A DNA stretch of 64,000 nt from Bradyrhizobium sp. 190. Lineage in GTDB: Bacteria; Pseudomonadota; Alphaproteobacteria; Rhizobiales; Xanthobacteraceae. The DNA is taken from assembly GCF_023073415.1 (NCBI RefSeq), contig NZ_JADPJL010000065.1, positions 248,001-312,000 on the forward strand, given 5' to 3'. Shown one piece after another: positions 35,624 through 44,595 of this stretch. How positions within the stretch are numbered: the stretch's first letter is position 1; each line of letters opens with the position of its first letter. The notes beneath the pieces are model-generated. The model saw nothing but the letters and a program-made list of their open reading frames with translations. It did not search any database and was not told the DNA's origin. The position numbers and the translations under genes were made by a program.

Positions 35624-35872
35624 ATGGCGGCAGACCGCGCACAAAATCTACAAGACACCTTCCTGAATCACGTTCGTAAAACAAAAACGCCACTAACGAT
35701 CTTTCTGGTCAATGGAGTGAAGCTGCAGGGGATTGTTACCTGGTTTGACAACTTCTGCTTGTTGCTTCGGCGCGACGGTCATTCGCAGCTTGTCTACAAG
35801 CACGCGATCTCGACCATCATGCCGGGAGCTCCGATTCAGTTGTTCGAAGGCGGCGAGGATGCTCCGGCTTGA
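35624..35872 (+). CDS. hfq: RNA chaperone Hfq
   Basis: 82 residues. The Sm1 motif LTIFLVNGVKLQGIVTWFDN and the Sm2 motif YKHAISTIMP are intact. N-terminal Gln (Q8 in RAQNLQDTFLN) and the K/R residues RKTKTP that contact RNA on the proximal face are present. The C-terminal tail is short and acidic, typical of alphaproteobacteria. It forms a hexamer that pairs small RNAs with mRNAs. hflX follows by 11 bases, the usual hfq-hflX order. Confidence 0.98.
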   Translation: MAADRAQNLQDTFLNHVRKTKTPLTIFLVNGVKLQGIVTWFDNFCLLLRRDGHSQLVYKHAISTIMPGAPIQLFEGGEDAPA

Positions 35873-35883
35873 GAGTGAACTGA

Positions 35884-37263
35884 TTGGAACCCCTCAACCG
35901 TGAAGGGAGCGCCGATCGTCCGCGGTCGGCGGAGGGTAAGCAAAGCGGGCGGGTGATCGTCATCGGCCCTTATTTGCGAATGCGCCGCGGCGATGCCGAT
36001 GCGCAGGCGAGCGAAGTCGTGCGCGATTCCGAGGCCCGGATCGAGGAAGCGACGGGTCTGGCGCGCGCCATCGACCTCACGATATCAGAGGCGCTGATTG
36101 CGCCGATCAGCCAGATCAGGCCTGCGACCTATCTCGGCAAGGGCAAGGTCGAGGAGATCACCGGCCTGATCGCGGGCCACGACATCGAACTTGTGGTGAT
36201 GGATTGCGCGCTGTCGCCGATCCAGCAGCGCAATCTCGAGAAGGCGTGGAACACCAAGGTTCTCGACCGCACTGGCCTGATCCTGGAAATCTTCGGCCGC
36301 CGCGCCAAGACCAAGGAAGGTTCGCTGCAGGTCGAACTGGCGCATCTCAATTATCAGCGCAGCCGGCTGGTGCGATCGTGGACCCATCTGGAGCGCCAGC
36401 GCGGCGGCTTCGGATTCATGGGCGGCCCCGGCGAGACCCAGATCGAGGCCGACCGCCGCCTGATCGGCGATCGCATCACGCGGCTGGAGAACGAACTCAA
36501 GAAGGTTCAGGCGACGCGGCGCCTGCATCGCGCCGGCCGGCAGCGGGTGCCGTATCGCGTGGTGGCGCTGGTCGGCTACACCAACGCCGGCAAGTCGACG
36601 CTGTTCAACCGCCTGACGCGTGCGGACGTACAGGCCGCCGACATGCTGTTTGCAACGCTCGACCCGACCTTGCGGGCGCTGAGCCTGCCGCATGGCGGCA
36701 AGGCGATGCTGTCGGACACCGTCGGATTCATTTCCAACCTGCCGACGCAACTCGTCGCTGCGTTTCGCGCCACGCTGGAAGAGGTGCTCGAGGCCGATAT
36801 CATTCTCCATGTCCGCGACATCTCGCATGAAGACGCGGAGGCGCAGGAGCGCGACGTCGACACCGTGCTGCGTCAGCTCGGCATCGATCCCGACTCTGGC
36901 GCTCGCATCCTCGAAGTCTGGAACAAGATCGATCGCTTCGATCCCGAGGAGCGCGAAAACCTGCGCAACATCGCCGCGCGCCGTCCGCCGGAGCGGCCGT
37001 GTTTCCTGGTCTCGGCCGTGTCAGGCGAGGGGGTCAATGAGCTGTTGACCGCGATCGAGGATCGGCTGGCGGCGACACGCACGACGCTCGTTCTGTCTAT
37101 CGATGCTTCCGACGGCGCCGGCATCAGCTGGCTGCATCGCAATGCCGAAGTGCTCAACAAGGAACTTCACGACGGACGCTTTGACATGACGGTGCGCGTC
37201 GACGAGACCAAGCGTGACATCGTGGTGTCCAGATTCGACGCCGTGCCGCATTCGGCCCCATAG
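35884..37263 (+). CDS. hflX: GTPase HflX
   Basis: 459 residues from a TTG start. The N-terminal HflX domain has ATYLGKGKVEEI and the Gly-rich patch RQRGGFGFMGGPGETQIEAD. The G domain has G1 GYTNAGKST (231-239), G3 DTVGFISNLP and G4 NKID. It binds the 50S subunit and splits stalled ribosomes under stress. It is cotranscribed with hfq. Directly after its stop a palindromic repeat begins. Confidence 0.96.
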   Translation: MEPLNREGSADRPRSAEGKQSGRVIVIGPYLRMRRGDADAQASEVVRDSEARIEEATGLARAIDLTISEALIAPISQIRPATYLGKGKVEEITGLIAGHDIELVVMDCALSPIQQRNLEKAWNTKVLDRTGLILEIFGRRAKTKEGSLQVELAHLNYQRSRLVRSWTHLERQRGGFGFMGGPGETQIEADRRLIGDRITRLENELKKVQATRRLHRAGRQRVPYRVVALVGYTNAGKSTLFNRLTRADVQAADMLFATLDPTLRALSLPHGGKAMLSDTVGFISNLPTQLVAAFRATLEEVLEADIILHVRDISHEDAEAQERDVDTVLRQLGIDPDSGARILEVWNKIDRFDPEERENLRNIAARRPPERPCFLVSAVSGEGVNELLTAIEDRLAATRTTLVLSIDASDGAGISWLHRNAEVLNKELHDGRFDMTVRVDETKRDIVVSRFDAVPHSAP

Positions 37264-37268
37264 CAGTT

Positions 37269-37393
37269 GTCGTCCCCGCGAAGCGGGGACCCATAACCAC
37301 AGGCCGTGGTTTTATGCGCGATACTAGCCGCGTGCCCTATCTCGAGATTCCGCGGTATGGGTCCCGGCTCGCGCTCCGCTTGGCCGAGACGAC
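37269..37393. repeat. palindromic repeat overlapping the mazG end
   Basis: GTCGTCCCCGCG at 37269 is mirrored by the sequence ending GAGACGAC at 37393, with inner arms GACCCATA and TATGGGTC. It contains two small hairpins (CCCCGC/GCGGGG near 37275 and AACCACAGGCCGTGGTT near 37295). It is of the dispersed type seen between Bradyrhizobium genes (recollection). The right half lies inside the last codons of mazG. Confidence 0.8.
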
Positions 37394-38217
37394 GACAGGG
37401 ATTGTTCTACGCCCTTCGCGTCGTTCCACAGCGCGTCCATCTCCTCCAGTGTCGCGTCCTCGAGTGAGCGTCCCTTCGCCGAGAGCGCACGCTCGATATA
37501 GGCGAAGCGGCGTTCGAACTTGGCGTTGGTACCGCGCAGCGCGGTTTCGGGATCGGCGCCGACGTGGCGGGCCAGGTTGACCAGGGCGAACAGAAGATCG
37601 CCGGTTTCGGCCGCGAGTTCCTCAGCGTTGCCGTTATCGAGGGCCGCCTCGATCTCGTCAGCCTCCTCGCGGATCTTGCTGAGCACCGCGCGAGGATCGT
37701 TCCAGTCGAAGCCGACGGTGGAGGCCTTGCGCTGCAATTCCATCGCCCGCGTCAAGGCAGGCTGGCCGGCCTTGACGGTCGCGAGCAGAGATTTGTGCGC
37801 CGTCTCTTCAGGCGGCCGTCGCGCCGCACGCTCGGCTTTTTCCTCGGCCTTGATGCGCTCCCAGGCGCTCTTGACGCCGGCGGCGGCGATATTGCCGTCC
37901 TTGTCGGCGAACACATGCGGATGGCGGCGGATCATCTTCCGTGTGATCGCTTCGACCACGTCGCCGAAGGCAAAGGCGTTTTGCTCTTCCGCCATGCGCG
38001 CGTGATAGACGACCTGCAGCAGCAGATCGCCGAGTTCCTCGCGGAGATCATCGAAATCGCCGCGCGTGATCGCATCGGCAACCTCATAGGCTTCCTCGAT
38101 GGTGTAGGGCGCGATCGTCGCAAAATTCTGCTCAAGGTCCCATGGACAGCCCGTTACTGGCGTGCGCAGCGCCGCCATGATCTCAATGAGGCGGGAAATA
38201 TCGCGGGAAGGGGTCAT
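37324..38217 (-). CDS. mazG: nucleoside triphosphate pyrophosphohydrolase MazG
   Basis: 297 residues from the ATG at 38217; the frame upstream is open but unlike MazG. Two MazG domains: the first with CPWDLEQNFATIAPYTIEEA and LREELGDLLLQVVYHARMAE, the second with VGFDWNDPRAVLSKIREEAD and LAAETGDLLFALVNLARHVG. The EExxE/ExxD metal residues are present in both. It hydrolyses aberrant dNTPs and ppGpp-related nucleotides. The last 24 residues (SLSSSRPSGARAGTHTAES and onward) are encoded by a palindromic repeat and are not MazG sequence. Confidence 0.95.
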   Translation of the reverse strand: MTPSRDISRLIEIMAALRTPVTGCPWDLEQNFATIAPYTIEEAYEVADAITRGDFDDLREELGDLLLQVVYHARMAEEQNAFAFGDVVEAITRKMIRRHPHVFADKDGNIAAAGVKSAWERIKAEEKAERAARRPPEETAHKSLLATVKAGQPALTRAMELQRKASTVGFDWNDPRAVLSKIREEADEIEAALDNGNAEELAAETGDLLFALVNLARHVGADPETALRGTNAKFERRFAYIERALSAKGRSLEDATLEEMDALWNDAKGVEQSLSSSRPSGARAGTHTAESRDRARG

Positions 38218-38346
38218 GGGGTTTCCGTCGCTTGGGAGAACGAGCCGCTTTATGCCGCAAGCGGCGCAGCGATCCCAGCGGAACGAACCGAAATCGGGCA
38301 ATTTCCACCGGTTGGCCTCAAGACGCGGGAATGCTAATGGCCCCTC

Positions 38347-39060
38347 ATGAGCGATCAATCACCGTCCGAAACCGCGTTGGTGCTGTTTTCCGGCGGGCAG
38401 GATTCCACCACCTGCCTTGCCTGGGCGCTGCAGCGCTTTGCCCGGGTCGAAATGCTCGGTTTCAGCTACGGCCAGCGCCACGCCATCGAGCTTGCCTGCC
38501 GCGACCCGCTGCTGTCGGGGCTGAAATCTTTGCGACCGGACTGGGCGGCAAGACTCGGCGACAGCCATACGCTGGAAATCCCGACACTGGCCGAAATTTC
38601 CGACACCGCGCTGACGCGTGATGTTGCCATTGCCATGGGCGAGGACGGCCTGCCCAACACCTTCGTGCCCGGCCGCAACCTGGTGTTTCTCACCTTCGCG
38701 GCGGCGCTCGCGTACCGGCGTGGCATCCGCCACATCATCGGCGGCATGTGCGAGACGGACTATTCGGGCTATCCCGATTGCCGCGACGAGACCATCAAGG
38801 CGCTGCAGTCCGCGCTCAATCTCGGCATGGCCAAGAATTTTGAGCTGCATACGCCGCTGATGTGGCTCGACAAGGCCTCGACCTGGAAGCTCGCGCAAGA
38901 GCTCGGCGGGGGAGGGCTGGTCGACCTGATCCGCGAGCACTCCCACACCTGTTACCTCGGCGAGCGCGGCGCGCAGCACGATTGGGGCTATGGCTGCGGC
39001 GAATGCCCGGCCTGCGCGTTGCGGGCGAAGGGCTGGCGGGAATATGCGGCGCTGGCCTAA
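38347..39060 (+). CDS. queC: 7-cyano-7-deazaguanine synthase
   Basis: 237 residues. The PP-loop SGGQDS is at 15-20. The zinc site is C202, C217, C220, C223 (CYLGERG, then GYGCGECPAC). The conserved core GGMCETDYSGYPDCRDETIK is present. It converts 7-carboxy-7-deazaguanine to preQ0 on the route to queuosine in tRNA. It is divergent from mazG, and its stop overlaps the stop of the convergent nitrile hydratase accessory gene. I found no preQ1 riboswitch in the short leader. Confidence 0.97.
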   Translation: MSDQSPSETALVLFSGGQDSTTCLAWALQRFARVEMLGFSYGQRHAIELACRDPLLSGLKSLRPDWAARLGDSHTLEIPTLAEISDTALTRDVAIAMGEDGLPNTFVPGRNLVFLTFAAALAYRRGIRHIIGGMCETDYSGYPDCRDETIKALQSALNLGMAKNFELHTPLMWLDKASTWKLAQELGGGGLVDLIREHSHTCYLGERGAQHDWGYGCGECPACALRAKGWREYAALA

Positions 39061-39443
39061 CTGCCGAAATCCCCAGGCGTCAGCTCGATCGGCGCGCCGT
39101 GCGGTGTGCGGTCGGCGGCGTGGTCCCAGGCGTCGCGGTAGCGATGCAGGACGTCCGATGTCGTGACACCCTTGGCGGCGACGAGTGTTTCCAGCGTGGC
39201 GAGCCAGTGCCGGTAATAGGTCTCGCCGGTGTCGGGATCGCCGGCAGCCTGCGCGCGCTTGATTTGCGCGCCCAGCGTCTCCGCCCATTCCTTCCAGGTG
39301 AAGACGCCGGCCTCGTGCAGCGCCAGTGCCATGGCGAAGGCGCGTGCCTCCCACGGCTCGCGAAATACCGGGCCGTCCTCGTCGCGGGGCACGCCGGGGA
39401 CGGCGACAGCCGCCCGCATTGCCTGTTGCGGGGTCAGATTCAT
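39057..39443 (-). CDS. nthE: nitrile hydratase accessory/activator protein
   Basis: 128 residues from the ATG that overlaps the beta-subunit stop (ATGA). It resembles the small activators next to nitrile hydratase genes: DEDGPVFREPWEARAFAMAL, ALHEAGVFTWKEWAETLGAQ, GETYYRHWLATLETLVAAKG. It is related in sequence to the N-terminal part of the beta subunit, as known for cobalt-type activators, which assist metal loading and cysteine oxidation of the alpha subunit. Third gene of the operon. Confidence 0.85.
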   Translation of the reverse strand: MNLTPQQAMRAAVAVPGVPRDEDGPVFREPWEARAFAMALALHEAGVFTWKEWAETLGAQIKRAQAAGDPDTGETYYRHWLATLETLVAAKGVTTSDVLHRYRDAWDHAADRTPHGAPIELTPGDFGS

Positions 39444-40102
39444 CACACGCGCTCCAGATAGGATTCCCAGGCATCGACGGAGACGCTGAGCGTCGGGTCG
39501 GCATCCTTGCCCCACAATTCCGGCCCGTCGAAACGCACGGTGTAGAGCCATTGCGGGTCTTCGCCCTTGCCGAGCGAGTTGGTGTCGGGGAAGACGTGAC
39601 AGCCGTGATTGAGCTCAATGGTGCCGAGATGGCCGCGGACATATTGCGGCAACCGTGTATGCGTCACCGGGTGGATGTCCTTCATCCGCACAGTCTCGCC
39701 GACCGCAAACATCGCGGGCCGCTTCGCCTCGCGTTCGGTCGGGCCGCCGCGCCGGATCGCCGGCGTGACCTCAGTTGGGGCGATCGGCGTGACGCCCGGC
39801 TTCGGCGGCGACAGTACCTTGCCGGCTTCGATCTCCTCGCGCGTCACCAGCCCACGCTCGATCATCAGCGTTTCCAGCCCGGCCAGCCAAATCTGGAAAT
39901 AACTCTTGCTGAGATAATCCTCGGGCGGTCGGTTCTCGCGCGCAAACCGCGACATGTCGATGTTCCAGCCGCCCGGACGCGCCATGGCGACCGTCAGCGC
40001 AAAGGCGCGGCGCTCCCAGTCGCCGTGAAACACCGGCTCGTTCGGCTCGGGCACAACAGGGCCAAAGCCCTTGGCGCCGCCCATGTCATGCGCGCCGTCC
40101 AT
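39443..40102 (-). CDS. nthB: nitrile hydratase beta subunit
   Basis: 219 residues. The N-terminal helical part (MDGAHDMGGAKGFGPVVPEP, GDWERRAFALTVAMARPGGW) and the C-terminal SH3-like barrel (FAVGETVRMKDIHPVTHTRL, PQYVRGHLGTIELNHGCHVF) are both full length. It pairs with the alpha subunit and contributes Arg residues that contact the oxidised cysteines. The stop and start overlap with both neighbours (ATGA), giving tight translational coupling. Confidence 0.96.
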   Translation of the reverse strand: MDGAHDMGGAKGFGPVVPEPNEPVFHGDWERRAFALTVAMARPGGWNIDMSRFARENRPPEDYLSKSYFQIWLAGLETLMIERGLVTREEIEAGKVLSPPKPGVTPIAPTEVTPAIRRGGPTEREAKRPAMFAVGETVRMKDIHPVTHTRLPQYVRGHLGTIELNHGCHVFPDTNSLGKGEDPQWLYTVRFDGPELWGKDADPTLSVSVDAWESYLERV

Positions 40103-40749
40103 CAGGCGGTCTCGCCCGGCTGTTTGGGCAGGCCCGTGCCGATCATGCTGTCGCGGGTGACAAGCTCGGCGAGCTGCTCGGCGCTCCAGCCCTCGGTACC
40201 CTCAGGCCGCATTGGCAGCACGAGGTAGCGGATTTCGGCCGTGGAATCCCAGACCCGGATCTTGGTGGTGTCCGACAGCGTCACGCCGAAATCTTTCAAC
40301 ACGCCGCGGGGATCGGAGACGGCGCGCGAGCGATAGGGCGCGGATTTGTACCAGACCGGGGGTAGACCCAGCACCGGATGCGGGTAGCAGGAGCACAACG
40401 TGCACACGACCATGTTGTGCTGCTCGGGCGTGTTCTCGACCACCACCATATGCTCGCCCTGGCGGCCGGAATAGTCGAGCTCGGCAATCGCAGCCGTCGC
40501 GTCCTTCATCAGCCGTTCGCGATAGGCGGGATCGCTCCAGGCCTTGGCGACCACGCGAACGCCGTTGCGCGGTCCGATTTTCTTTTCATAGAGATCGATC
40601 AGGAGATCGAGGGACGCCGGATCGACATAGCCTTTCTCGGTCAGAATCGACTCCAGCGCACGCACGCGCAGTTCGGTCTCCGACAGCTCGGAATGGTCGT
40701 GATCGTGGTGGTGGTGATGGTCGTGGTGATCGTGATCATGGTCGCTCAT
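40102..40749 (-). CDS. nthA: nitrile hydratase alpha subunit, cobalt type
   Basis: 215 residues. The metal site C116-T-L-C119-S-C121 (VVCTLCSCYPHP) has Thr after the first Cys, the mark of the Co(III) type; the iron type has Ser. The Cys residues are normally oxidised to sulfinic and sulfenic acids. It hydrates nitriles to amides. The N-terminus is odd: residues 3-19 are a His/Asp run (11 His) that is not part of the fold and may hold cobalt or be a metal trap (inference). It is first in the operon. Confidence 0.97.
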   Translation of the reverse strand: MSDHDHDHHDHHHHHDHDHSELSETELRVRALESILTEKGYVDPASLDLLIDLYEKKIGPRNGVRVVAKAWSDPAYRERLMKDATAAIAELDYSGRQGEHMVVVENTPEQHNMVVCTLCSCYPHPVLGLPPVWYKSAPYRSRAVSDPRGVLKDFGVTLSDTTKIRVWDSTAEIRYLVLPMRPEGTEGWSAEQLAELVTRDSMIGTGLPKQPGETA

Positions 40750-40811
40750 GCCGTCAGGATAGGCGCAAAATCCGGGCTATGTCGAGGTGGAGACTCTGCT
40801 AGCATTTGCCC

Positions 40812-41573
40812 ATGGGGATCGGGGCAGGGTGCACCAAAATAGCGGCGGCTGTGGCCATTTTGGCCTGGCTTCCGGCCGGAAAGGCGCGGGCGGCGAATGG
40901 CGCCTATGCGGTCGACGCCGCCGACATTGGCGAGGCTGGCTCATGCAAGGTCGAGAGCTGGCTGTCGACGGCCTCTAACACCGATTTTACGGCGGTCGCC
41001 AATCCATCCTGCGTGGTCAATGCGTTCAAGCCCGTTGAGTTGAGCATGTTCACCAGCCGCGCGCGCAGCGATGGTGAATGGGGTACCACGATCCAGCCAA
41101 AAGCCAAGATGAACATTGCGCCAACTGGGGTCGGCAGGCTTGGCATCTCGTTCTACGCCGGCGGAGGTTTCGATGCGCTGACCGGCGAACACGTCTCGGC
41201 CTTTGCCGTGATCCCCGCGACGTTCCGGCTGAACGAGACCATGCGCATCAACGTCAACGGCGGCTGGCTGTGGGACCGCAGCGTCGATCGCCATTATCTG
41301 CTCTACGGCATCGGATTCGACTGGAAGTTCACCGACACCTTGCAGTGGACGATCGAAGCCTTTGGACAGGCAGGCCAATTGGATACACCAAGCGTGGTCC
41401 AGCCGCGGTTTCAGACCGGCGTGCGTTACCGGCCGAACGAGATTTTCTCTGTTGACCTGATCTACGGTCGCAACATCTCGGGCGAGAACGCCAACTGGAT
41501 CACGCTCGGCACCACGATCCGTTTTCCGGTGCCCGGCGCCAAGCCGGAGCACCATCGCACGGGTCATCTGTAA
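40812..41573 (+). CDS. predicted outer-membrane or periplasmic beta protein
   Basis: 253 residues from the ATG at 40812. It has a signal peptide (core IAAAVAILAWLPAG, cut near ARA-ANG) and a mature part with alternating beta strands ending in aromatic residues: LGISFYAGGGFDAL, TMRINVNGGWLWD, YLLYGIGFDWKFT, IFSVDLIYGRNISG, WITLGTTIRFPV. The strand pattern and terminal Phe-containing strand suggest an outer-membrane barrel, although a short His-containing tail follows. Two Cys may form a disulfide. It is divergent from nthA by 62 bases. No family recognised. Confidence 0.7.
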   Translation: MGIGAGCTKIAAAVAILAWLPAGKARAANGAYAVDAADIGEAGSCKVESWLSTASNTDFTAVANPSCVVNAFKPVELSMFTSRARSDGEWGTTIQPKAKMNIAPTGVGRLGISFYAGGGFDALTGEHVSAFAVIPATFRLNETMRINVNGGWLWDRSVDRHYLLYGIGFDWKFTDTLQWTIEAFGQAGQLDTPSVVQPRFQTGVRYRPNEIFSVDLIYGRNISGENANWITLGTTIRFPVPGAKPEHHRTGHL

Positions 41574-41646
41574 GCTGGCAGGCATGCTGCAGCCCAACCT
41601 TATCTCGGCTAGAGTTCGGTAGAATAGCGAGTAGGGAGGCGACGCA

Positions 41647-42453
41647 GTGGCCGAATTTGTGAAGATCGAAAAAGGTCTGGGACCGGATGGCCGCATCGCG
41701 GTCGTGCGTTTCGACCGCGGCGACGGCATCAATGCGATGTCGCCGGAGGCGCTGCGCCAGCTCACGGACGCCGCCCGAAGCTTTGAGGATGACGGCGAAA
41801 CCTCGGTCGTGGTGCTGACCGGCGGCTCCAAATCGTTCACCGCGGGTTTCGACCTGAAGGATCCGGAAGGCCGGTCCCGCAAGTCCATGGATCTCGGCGC
41901 GCTGCGCCGGCACCTGAAACTCGGACCGCGGCTGACGCGGGCCTGGCAGGACATGGAGCAGATCACCATCGGCGCCATCGAGGGATTTTGCGTCGGTGGT
42001 GGCGTGGCGCTGGCTGTCGCGCTGGACTTCCGGGTGATGGCCAGAGACGCCCATATGCGCGTGCCCGAGATCGGGCTCGGCATGAACATGAGCTGGCAGA
42101 GCGTGCCGCGCATGCTGCACCTGATGGGGCCGGCCCGCACCAAGCAGGCCGTCATCCTGGCCGATCAGCGCATCTCGGCCGCCGAGGCGTACGAATGGCG
42201 GCTGGTGGAGGAGGTGGCTGAACCCGGCAAGGCGTTCGATGCCGCGATGGCGCTTGCCGCCAAGGTCGCCGCCCAGCCGCCGCTGTCGGTCGCCATGACC
42301 AAGCTGACCGTCAACCGCCTGGCCCACGCGCTCGACGATCTCGCCAGTCACATGGACGTCGACCAGTTCGCGCTGGCGAGCATGTCCGAGGATCACAAGG
42401 AGGGCGTCGAGGCGTTCCTCGGCCGCCGCAAACCGCGGTTCAAGGGCAGGTAG
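41647..42453 (+). CDS. enoyl-CoA hydratase/isomerase family protein
   Basis: 268 residues from a GTG with GGGAGG upstream. The crotonase fold is clear: VVVLTGGSKSFTAGFDLKD forms the first oxyanion-hole segment, GAIEGFCVGGGVALAVALDF the second, and IGLGMNMSWQSVPRMLHLMG follows. The usual catalytic Glu is not obvious: the position after the second loop holds VPEIGLG, with a Glu in place. The reaction is therefore uncertain (hydratase, isomerase or hydrolase). The last 35 residues reappear in a gene remnant at 45870. Confidence 0.9.
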   Translation: MAEFVKIEKGLGPDGRIAVVRFDRGDGINAMSPEALRQLTDAARSFEDDGETSVVVLTGGSKSFTAGFDLKDPEGRSRKSMDLGALRRHLKLGPRLTRAWQDMEQITIGAIEGFCVGGGVALAVALDFRVMARDAHMRVPEIGLGMNMSWQSVPRMLHLMGPARTKQAVILADQRISAAEAYEWRLVEEVAEPGKAFDAAMALAAKVAAQPPLSVAMTKLTVNRLAHALDDLASHMDVDQFALASMSEDHKEGVEAFLGRRKPRFKGR

Positions 42454-42687
42454 AATGGCGTGACGTCGCCGCCAGGCGCTCCGCGTTGCGCGCTGGGCGC
42501 TCCTTGATTTATCGCAAGGCGCTGGCCTGATGCCGTTCCAGGGTTCGGTCAAATATCGCCTGCAGGGACTGGGCCGGGGAACCCCCGTGTTGATTTCGAT
42601 ACAGACATTGCGCTTGCGCGGAAGCGGCGCGTGAACGAACGGCGAAGAGACTTACCGGCTGTATCCTTTACGAGGAGGGCACACGGG

Positions 42688-44595
42688 ATGTTCACATTTC
42701 GAACCTCGCTCACCTTCGCGGTAATGGCCTTTATCGTCGCTCTGGCCGTGCTGCTAATCGCAATTCAGGTGCTGGCTCTTCGTTGGGCCACGCATGAAGC
42801 CGCGTCTGCCTATATGGATGCGACCAGCGCGAAGGCGCTCGGGCGCCTCCGGACCGAGATTTCCACCATGGCGTCGTTGGTACATGTGCTGGCGACAAGT
42901 TCCAGTGTGGCCGATTCAAATGAAAGAACCGAGACGGGCCATGCGATCCCGCTATTCAAAGCCGCACTGCAAGAACTGCCCCAAATGGACAGTGTCTATG
43001 CAGGCTTCGAAAACGGCGCCTGGTTGCAGGTACGGCGCATTGACGGTCTCAACGACGAGCAGCGCGGAAGGTTGCGCGCGACGCCTCACGCTAACATTGC
43101 GATCAATTTGGTCCGCCCCACGCCCAGTGGCGATCTGCCGATGCGACGAATTTTCGAGGATCAGCAGGGCAACCAGGTCGGGCAGCTCGATCTATGGAAG
43201 TACGGATACGACGCGCGCAAGCGGAGCTGGTATCGCGAGACGGTGAAAGCCGACCGAGCGCTGGTCTCATCGCCATATCTTGCATTCAGCATCGGCGCAC
43301 CGGTGATCACGGTTAGCGCGCCGTTGCGAGGCAAAGTGTCCGGCGTCCTTGCCGCAGATCTCAAGCTCGACAGCTTCAGCGAATTCGTCCAGGCGCAACG
43401 ACCTGGAGCGCACGGCAGTGTCTTGATCTTCGACTCGACCGGCGCGCTTATTGCCCACCCCAATTTCGCACAATTCACTGTCGATGCGATGACGCATCCA
43501 TCCCAACCGCAATTGCCAAGCATCAAGGAAATCAACTCCGGAGTCGTGCAGGAAGCCTTGCGAAGGTCGGATGGTCGCGACCACTACGATGGAAGCATCC
43601 GTGACGATCACGGGCGGGACTTTCTGTTCAGGATGACAAAATTCAACCTGGGTGAGCAGTACAACGCCAACATCTTGTTGCTGGCGGCCCAAGAAGACTT
43701 TGCTCAAGGTGTTCGCAAGCTCCAGTTCACCGGATTAATCCTCGCGATTATCGCCAGCGCTGCTTTTATTCCGGTCATTTGGATATTTGGCGGCGGAATG
43801 TCTCGATCCCTAAGAGACATTACTGCCCAAGCAGTCAAACTCCAGACGCTGGCTGCGCCCGGTCCCTCGTCGGTAACGTCACGCATCAAGGAAGTTCACG
43901 AGCTCGGCAGTGCAATGGAGCTCGCGCAACGCGCCATGTGGTCGTTCGCACATTTTGTCCCCAAGGAGATCGTCCAGCGGATCGTCGATGATTCCATCTC
44001 AACCGAGCTTGGCGGTGCTCGAGAGGAGATCACCGTCGTTTTCACCGACGTCCGGGATTTTACGACGATCGCAGAGTCCGCCGACCCTGACACTCTCATG
44101 CACCAAACGTCGCGATATTTTTCCGTGCTTACGGAGGCTTTCCTCGCCGAAGGCGGAACAGTCGACAAGTTCATTGGCGACGCAGTGATGGTGTTCTGGA
44201 ACGCACCCAATCCACAGCCCGACCACGTCGAGCGGGCCTGCCGGACAGCTCTTGCGGGCAGGGCGGCATGTGAAGAGCTCAACTCTCAGTTTGAAACCGA
44301 GGGTCTGAAGCCGTTCTTCACGCGATTTGGCATTCATGTCGGGGAGGCCGTCGTCGGCAATCTCGGGTCGACGGAGCGCATGAACTACACTGCCCTTGGC
44401 AATACGGTAAATCTGGCGGCGCGCCTCGAAGGGCTGAACAAGCAATTTGGGACCACCATTCTTGTGAGCGAAGGCGTCTATTCGCGGGTTCAGCACTGCT
44501 TCCAATTCAGAGCCTTCGAGTCGGTGGTTGCCAAGGGCATGACGAAGGAAACCCGCATCTTCGAGTTGGTCGGGGCCGCGATAGGAAATCAATGA
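42688..44595 (+). CDS. membrane-bound class III adenylate cyclase with periplasmic sensor domain
   Basis: 635 residues from the ATG at 42688 (GAGGAGGG upstream; a GTG at 42631 is less likely). A membrane helix (9-31), a periplasmic region of about 310 residues of dCache type (EISTMASLVHVLATSSS, RSWYRETVKADRALVSSPYL, GVLAADLKLDSFSEFV), a second helix (about 348-370), then the cyclase domain. Catalytic residues are intact: metal Asp D454 and D498, adenine-selecting K494 and T568, and transition-state N575 and R579. It makes cAMP in response to a periplasmic signal. Third positions are less GC-rich than in neighbouring genes. The stop overlaps the binding-protein start. Confidence 0.92.
   Translation: MFTFRTSLTFAVMAFIVALAVLLIAIQVLALRWATHEAASAYMDATSAKALGRLRTEISTMASLVHVLATSSSVADSNERTETGHAIPLFKAALQELPQMDSVYAGFENGAWLQVRRIDGLNDEQRGRLRATPHANIAINLVRPTPSGDLPMRRIFEDQQGNQVGQLDLWKYGYDARKRSWYRETVKADRALVSSPYLAFSIGAPVITVSAPLRGKVSGVLAADLKLDSFSEFVQAQRPGAHGSVLIFDSTGALIAHPNFAQFTVDAMTHPSQPQLPSIKEINSGVVQEALRRSDGRDHYDGSIRDDHGRDFLFRMTKFNLGEQYNANILLLAAQEDFAQGVRKLQFTGLILAIIASAAFIPVIWIFGGGMSRSLRDITAQAVKLQTLAAPGPSSVTSRIKEVHELGSAMELAQRAMWSFAHFVPKEIVQRIVDDSISTELGGAREEITVVFTDVRDFTTIAESADPDTLMHQTSRYFSVLTEAFLAEGGTVDKFIGDAVMVFWNAPNPQPDHVERACRTALAGRAACEELNSQFETEGLKPFFTRFGIHVGEAVVGNLGSTERMNYTALGNTVNLAARLEGLNKQFGTTILVSEGVYSRVQHCFQFRAFESVVAKGMTKETRIFELVGAAIGNQ

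Noticed and set aside
38218..38346. preQ1 riboswitch before queC
   Set aside because: The short divergent leader has no recognisable H-type pseudoknot pattern, and the gap also serves mazG.
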